From the NCBI GenBank assembly GCA_949298955.1, contig CASFYQ010000015.1, positions 1 through 47,147 on the forward strand: a stretch of 47,147 nt of DNA, written 5' to 3'. The DNA is from an uncultured Bacteroidales bacterium. GTDB lineage: Bacteria > Bacteroidota > Bacteroidia > Bacteroidales > Barnesiellaceae. Below, piece after piece: positions 44,187-47,147 of this stretch (the first letter of the stretch is position 1; each line of letters starts with the position of its first letter). The notes under the pieces are model-generated. The model was not told the origin of the DNA, did not search any database, and was given only the letters and a program-made list of their open reading frames with translations. The position numbers and the translations under genes were made by a program.

Positions 44187-44226
44187 AAGAGGCCGACTAT
44201 ATCTCATTTTAGTCAGCCTCTTTTTC
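44187..44226. terminator. terminator between tRNA-Lys and the gltD-like gene
   Basis: AAGAGGCCGACT (44187-44198) pairs with AGTCAGCCTCTT (44211-44222) with one mismatch, followed by TTTC. Convergent arrangement, so it may serve both strands. Confidence 0.75.
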
Positions 44227-44247
44227 GTTATACGGCATGTGTGTGCA

Positions 44248-45726
44248 TCACACTCCCGGTTGTTGCTGCAAAGCCTCGTGCATGGCTGCGGCAGCCCGGC
44301 GGCCGTCGCCCATGGCCAGAATCACGGTCGCACCACCGCGCACAATGTCTCCTCCGGCATAAATATCGGCAATCGACGATTGCAGGGTGTCGGCATTGAC
44401 CACAATCGTGCCCTTAGGGGTCACTTCGAGGCCCTCGATAGCGTTGGGCACCAACGGGTTGGGCGATACGCCCACGCTCACGATTACCTCGTCGACATCG
44501 ACTGTCTCGATAGCACCGGGTATGGGCACGGGCGAACGGCGCCCCGAAGCATCGGGCTCGCCCAACGCCATCTTTTGGAGCTTCATCTGGCACACACGTC
44601 CCCGTTCGTCTCCTATATACTCGATGGGATTATGCAGCGTGAGAAACTCTACTCCCTCCTGCTTGGCATGATGTATCTCCTCCTTACGGGCGGGCATCTC
44701 CTCCTCCGAACGACGATAGACTATCATCGCCCGGTCGGCTCCCAACCGGCGAGCCGTACGTACCGAGTCCATGGCCGTGTTGCCGCCACCCACGACAGCC
44801 ACCCGACGGCCCTTGTACACCGGCGTATCGCTCTCGGGATTGGCTGCGTCCATCAGATTCACTCGCGTGAGGTACTCGTTGCTCGACATCACTCCGTTGA
44901 GGTTTTCGCCCGGGATATTCATGAAGCGGGGCAATCCGGCGCCACTGGCCACCATGATACCCTTGAAACCCATCTCGTGCAGGTCGTCATACGAGAGTGT
45001 CTTGCCCACGATACAGTCGGTCATAAACTCCACCCCCATGCGGCGCAGGCTCTCAATCTCGACATCGACGATGCGGTTGGGCAGGCGAAACTCGGGAATA
45101 CCGTATTTCAGCACCCCGCCAATCTCGTGCAATGCCTCGAATACCGTGACCCGATAGCCCCGTTTGGCCATATCGCCGGCAAACGAGAGTCCACACGGGC
45201 CCGAGCCCACCACAGCCACCTTGATTCCGTTGTCGGGCTCCATCTCGGGCAGAGCCACCTCGCCCGAAGCCTGCTCATAATCGGCAGCAAAGCGTTCGAG
45301 ATAGCCGATGGCTATCGGCTCTTTCTTCAATTTTTGCAAATAGAAACATTTCGATTCGCACTGGCGCTCCTGGGGGCATACCCGCCCACACACAGCCGGC
45401 AGCGCACTCGTCTCTTTAAGCGTGCGGGCCGCCGACAGAAAGTCACCCCGCTCTATATTCTTGATAAATTTGGGGATATTGATACCCACCGGGCACCCCG
45501 TCATGCAGAGGGGGTCCACACAATCGAGGCAACGGGTTGCCTCCAAGACAGCCTGCTTGGCCGTCAGCCCCCGGTTCACCTCCTCCCGGTTGGTCACCCG
45601 GTAGTCGGGATCGAGTTCGGTCATCTTCACCCGGGGAATATCGGTGCGCTCCTTGGCCTTCTTGCTTTTGCGGAGCTCTTCTCTCCACGCTTCGGCACGT
45701 TGTGCCGTCAACTCTTCCTTATTCAT
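44248..45726 (-). CDS. NADPH-dependent glutamate synthase small-subunit-like / NfnB
   Basis: A 492-residue flavoprotein. The N-terminal ferredoxin-like part has two Cys clusters, CLDCVDPLCMTGCPVGI and CGRVCPQERQCESKC, for [4Fe-4S] centres; two Rossmann motifs follow, VAVVGSGPCGLSFAGDM (FAD) and VAVVGGGNTAMDSVRTA (NADPH). Alone this is often called GltD. Directly upstream (24 nt) lies a dihydroorotate-dehydrogenase-electron-transfer-like gene, and this pair is the arrangement of NfnAB, which couples NADH, NADPH and ferredoxin by electron bifurcation. No large glutamate synthase gene is adjacent, so I prefer the NfnB reading. Confidence 0.88.
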   Translation of the reverse strand: MNKEELTAQRAEAWREELRKSKKAKERTDIPRVKMTELDPDYRVTNREEVNRGLTAKQAVLEATRCLDCVDPLCMTGCPVGINIPKFIKNIERGDFLSAARTLKETSALPAVCGRVCPQERQCESKCFYLQKLKKEPIAIGYLERFAADYEQASGEVALPEMEPDNGIKVAVVGSGPCGLSFAGDMAKRGYRVTVFEALHEIGGVLKYGIPEFRLPNRIVDVEIESLRRMGVEFMTDCIVGKTLSYDDLHEMGFKGIMVASGAGLPRFMNIPGENLNGVMSSNEYLTRVNLMDAANPESDTPVYKGRRVAVVGGGNTAMDSVRTARRLGADRAMIVYRRSEEEMPARKEEIHHAKQEGVEFLTLHNPIEYIGDERGRVCQMKLQKMALGEPDASGRRSPVPIPGAIETVDVDEVIVSVGVSPNPLVPNAIEGLEVTPKGTIVVNADTLQSSIADIYAGGDIVRGGATVILAMGDGRRAAAAMHEALQQQPGV

Positions 45727-45750
45727 ATATTTAACAACACTCGTTCCTTT

Positions 45751-46542
45751 CTACTCCAATTCCTTATACGACGACAACCGCATGAGCATTTCGTCGAAAT
45801 CGACCTGATGGGCGTCAAACTCGGGCCCGTCGATGCACACAAAACGGGTCTTGCCCCCCACCGTGATACGGCAGGCACCGCACATGCCCGTACCGTCGAC
45901 CATGATGGTGTTGAGCGAGGCCACCGTGGGGACATTGTATTTTTGGGTGAGCAACGAGACATATTTCATCATCACCGCCGGCCCAATGGTCACACACAAG
46001 TCCACTTTCTCGCGGTTGATAACCGCCTCTACACCCTGGGTCACCAACCCCTTTTGTCCATACGATCCGTCGTCGGTCATGACAATCACCTCATCAGAGT
46101 GCTCACGCATCTGCTCTTCGAGAATAATCAGCTCCTTGGTACGCGCCGCCAACACCGTAATGACCCGGTTGCCGGCCGCCTTCATGGCTGCCACGATAGG
46201 CAACAGCGGAGCACAGCCCACACCGCCGCCACAGCACACCACCGTGCCGAAATGCTCGATATGGGTAGCCTTGCCCAGCGGGCCCACCACATCGGTAATG
46301 TAATCGCCTGGATTGAGGGCACACAACTTGGCCGACGACTTGCCCACGGCCTGTACCACCAGCGTGATGGTTCCGGCCTCCACATCGGCCGAGGCTATCG
46401 TGAGCGGAATACGTTCGCCCTTCTCACCTACCCGCACAATGACAAAATGGCCCGCCTTGCGAGCCCGGGCAATGAGGGGTGCCTCTACTACAAACTTGAC
46501 CACTTTCTCCGAAAAGTGTTCTTTCGCTACAATCTTGTTCAT
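45751..46542 (-). CDS. sulfide dehydrogenase/dihydroorotate dehydrogenase electron-transfer-like, NfnA
   Basis: A 263-residue ferredoxin-NADP reductase-fold protein: FAD part (ARKAGHFVIVRVGEKGERIPLTI), NAD part (VCCGGGVGCAPLLPI) and a C-terminal [2Fe-2S] site (DGTGMCGACRITVGGKTRFVC, then DGPEFDAHQVDF). It matches the small subunit of NfnAB. First gene of the two-gene operon. A TATTTTTG -7 box lies upstream (46563-46570, minus strand). Confidence 0.88.
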   Translation of the reverse strand: MNKIVAKEHFSEKVVKFVVEAPLIARARKAGHFVIVRVGEKGERIPLTIASADVEAGTITLVVQAVGKSSAKLCALNPGDYITDVVGPLGKATHIEHFGTVVCCGGGVGCAPLLPIVAAMKAAGNRVITVLAARTKELIILEEQMREHSDEVIVMTDDGSYGQKGLVTQGVEAVINREKVDLCVTIGPAVMMKYVSLLTQKYNVPTVASLNTIMVDGTGMCGACRITVGGKTRFVCIDGPEFDAHQVDFDEMLMRLSSYKELE

Positions 46543-46704
46543 CGATATATCTTTTGCTTATACAAAAATAATGCAAATCAAAGCCTTTCGACGGCTTCCG
46601 GCGGAACTCTTTTATCCTATTTATGCAAATATGGCATTTTTTAAACAAATAGCCATGAATCGCTTCGTTTTTATTTATCGCACAACCAAAGTGAGATTGA
46701 AAAG

Positions 46705-46793
46705 CCGAAATGCCTCTTACCGCCACACTCCTCCCCTGTGTTTTATGCAAGGAAATATAGGGGAGGTGGCACGCAGTGCCGGAGGGGTTAGAA
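46705..46793 (+). repeat. REP-like palindromic element, copy A
   Basis: Pattern: CTCCTCCCCTG, about 20 bases, AGGGGAGGTGGC, 6-8 bases, GCCGGAGGGGTTAG. CTCCCCT pairs with AGGGGAG to give a hairpin. Direct copy at 46968-47058 and inverted copy at 46875-46945. Confidence 0.75.
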
Positions 46794-46874
46794 AAAGATT
46801 TGTTTTACATACATATTACAACCCATCGCCCGAATCGGATATCCCATATCATTTACGATGATAATGCTACAAAC

Positions 46875-46945
46875 TAAAACCCCTCCGGCTACGCCACCTC
46901 CCCTATCTCGGCTATCTCCGAGCAGGGGAGGAAGGTAAGTGTACC
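46875..46945 (-). repeat. REP-like palindromic element, copy B (inverted)
   Basis: The reverse complement reads CTCCCCTG...GATAGGGGAGGTGGCGTAGCCGGAGGGGTTTTAG in pieces, that is, the same core as copies A and C in the other orientation. The gene-free stretch 46543-47147 is filled mainly by these three copies. Confidence 0.7.
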
Positions 46946-46967
46946 CCTTGTCGCTTACAAGAATCAC

Positions 46968-47058
46968 TACCGAGATGCCTCTTTCCGCCTCACTCCTCCC
47001 CTGTGTTTTCTGCAAGAAAATATAGGGGAGGTGGCACACAGTGTCGGTGGGGTTAGAA
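46968..47058 (+). repeat. REP-like palindromic element, copy C
   Basis: About 85 bases closely similar to copy A, including flanks (GATGCCTCTTTCCGCC before, GGTTAGAAAA after), so the repeat unit is longer than the palindrome alone. Confidence 0.75.
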
Positions 47059-47147
47059 AATAAAAAAATAAAAAGAGAGTCTTGTCGATATTTCAATTTT
47101 AGAAAATTATATTTGTAATTCATTTATAATGGGATATGACCCGAATT

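Noticed and set aside
44116..46644. 842-codon open frame on the plus strand opposite the NfnAB-like genes
   Set aside because: Antisense shadow: both minus-strand genes have complete family motifs; the plus frame has no recognisable domain and is His/Arg-rich as expected of a reversed frame.
46788..47123. 111-codon minus-strand frame near the right end
   Set aside because: It runs through two REP-like repeats, whose translation gives recurring phrases such as KTQGRS; no support as a gene.

Overview
The window comes from a chromosome of the order Bacteroidales. I infer this from promoters of the Bacteroidetes type (TTTG, 19-21 bases, TAnnTTTG), from families restricted to the phylum (DUF4835, DUF1599, BT_3928-like, META lipoproteins) and from conserved gene blocks (dnaN/exonuclease/coaBC/DUF4835/recN/rlmB; DUF1599/BT_3928/tpiA/SPOR/folE; thrS/infC/rpmI/rplT). 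The fairly high GC and gene content suggest a Barnesiella/Coprobacter-like gut bacterium, but the genus is a guess.

Layout. 1-3.7 kb: a stand-alone PD-(D/E)XK-type nuclease, a tiny membrane protein, a LysE-type exporter, a CBM9-like protein and a HAD phosphatase. 3.8-6.5 kb: a hemerythrin/ScdA-like protein translationally coupled to a LuxR-type regulator, a small amidase and a truncated GNAT. 6.6-9.1 kb: a structured RNA leader, then three lipoproteins. 9.2-15.9 kb: the dnaN-rlmB housekeeping block, with a divergent membrane-anchored unknown. 16.8-18.7 kb: a second copy of the same RNA leader ahead of a PDZ/DUF4136-like secreted protein. 18.7-25.3 kb: an accessory island built around three copies of tRNA-Leu(GAG), carrying a four-TM zinc-ribbon protein and a TPR/TIR pair, ending in a tRNA cluster. 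25.4-29.4 kb: the folE-tpiA block. 29.6-36.8 kb: a Sel1 protein, Bacteroidales-1 RNA, the thrS-rplT operon and a large TPR protein. 36.9-39.8 kb: NDH-2, a META lipoprotein, a pseudoknot-forming RNA candidate and a small ORF. 39.8-46.5 kb: an M13 peptidase, an ABC-F protein, tRNA-Lys and a NfnAB-like flavoprotein pair. 46.7-47.1 kb: REP-like repeats.

Most notable. (1) Two paralogous ~215-nt RNA leaders (6606-6824 and 16921-17134) share topology and spacing, although nearly every helix has a different sequence; each ends 54-55 nt before the start codon of an exported protein. (2) A separate RNA candidate at 39434-39571 has two perfect nested helices and a 12-bp pseudoknot, directly behind a good promoter. 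(3) A membrane TIR protein and a periplasmic TPR protein with matching transthyretin-like domains sit between duplicated tRNA-Leu genes whose acceptor stems decay away from the intact copy. Housekeeping assignments are secure; functions of the accessory genes and RNAs are inference.
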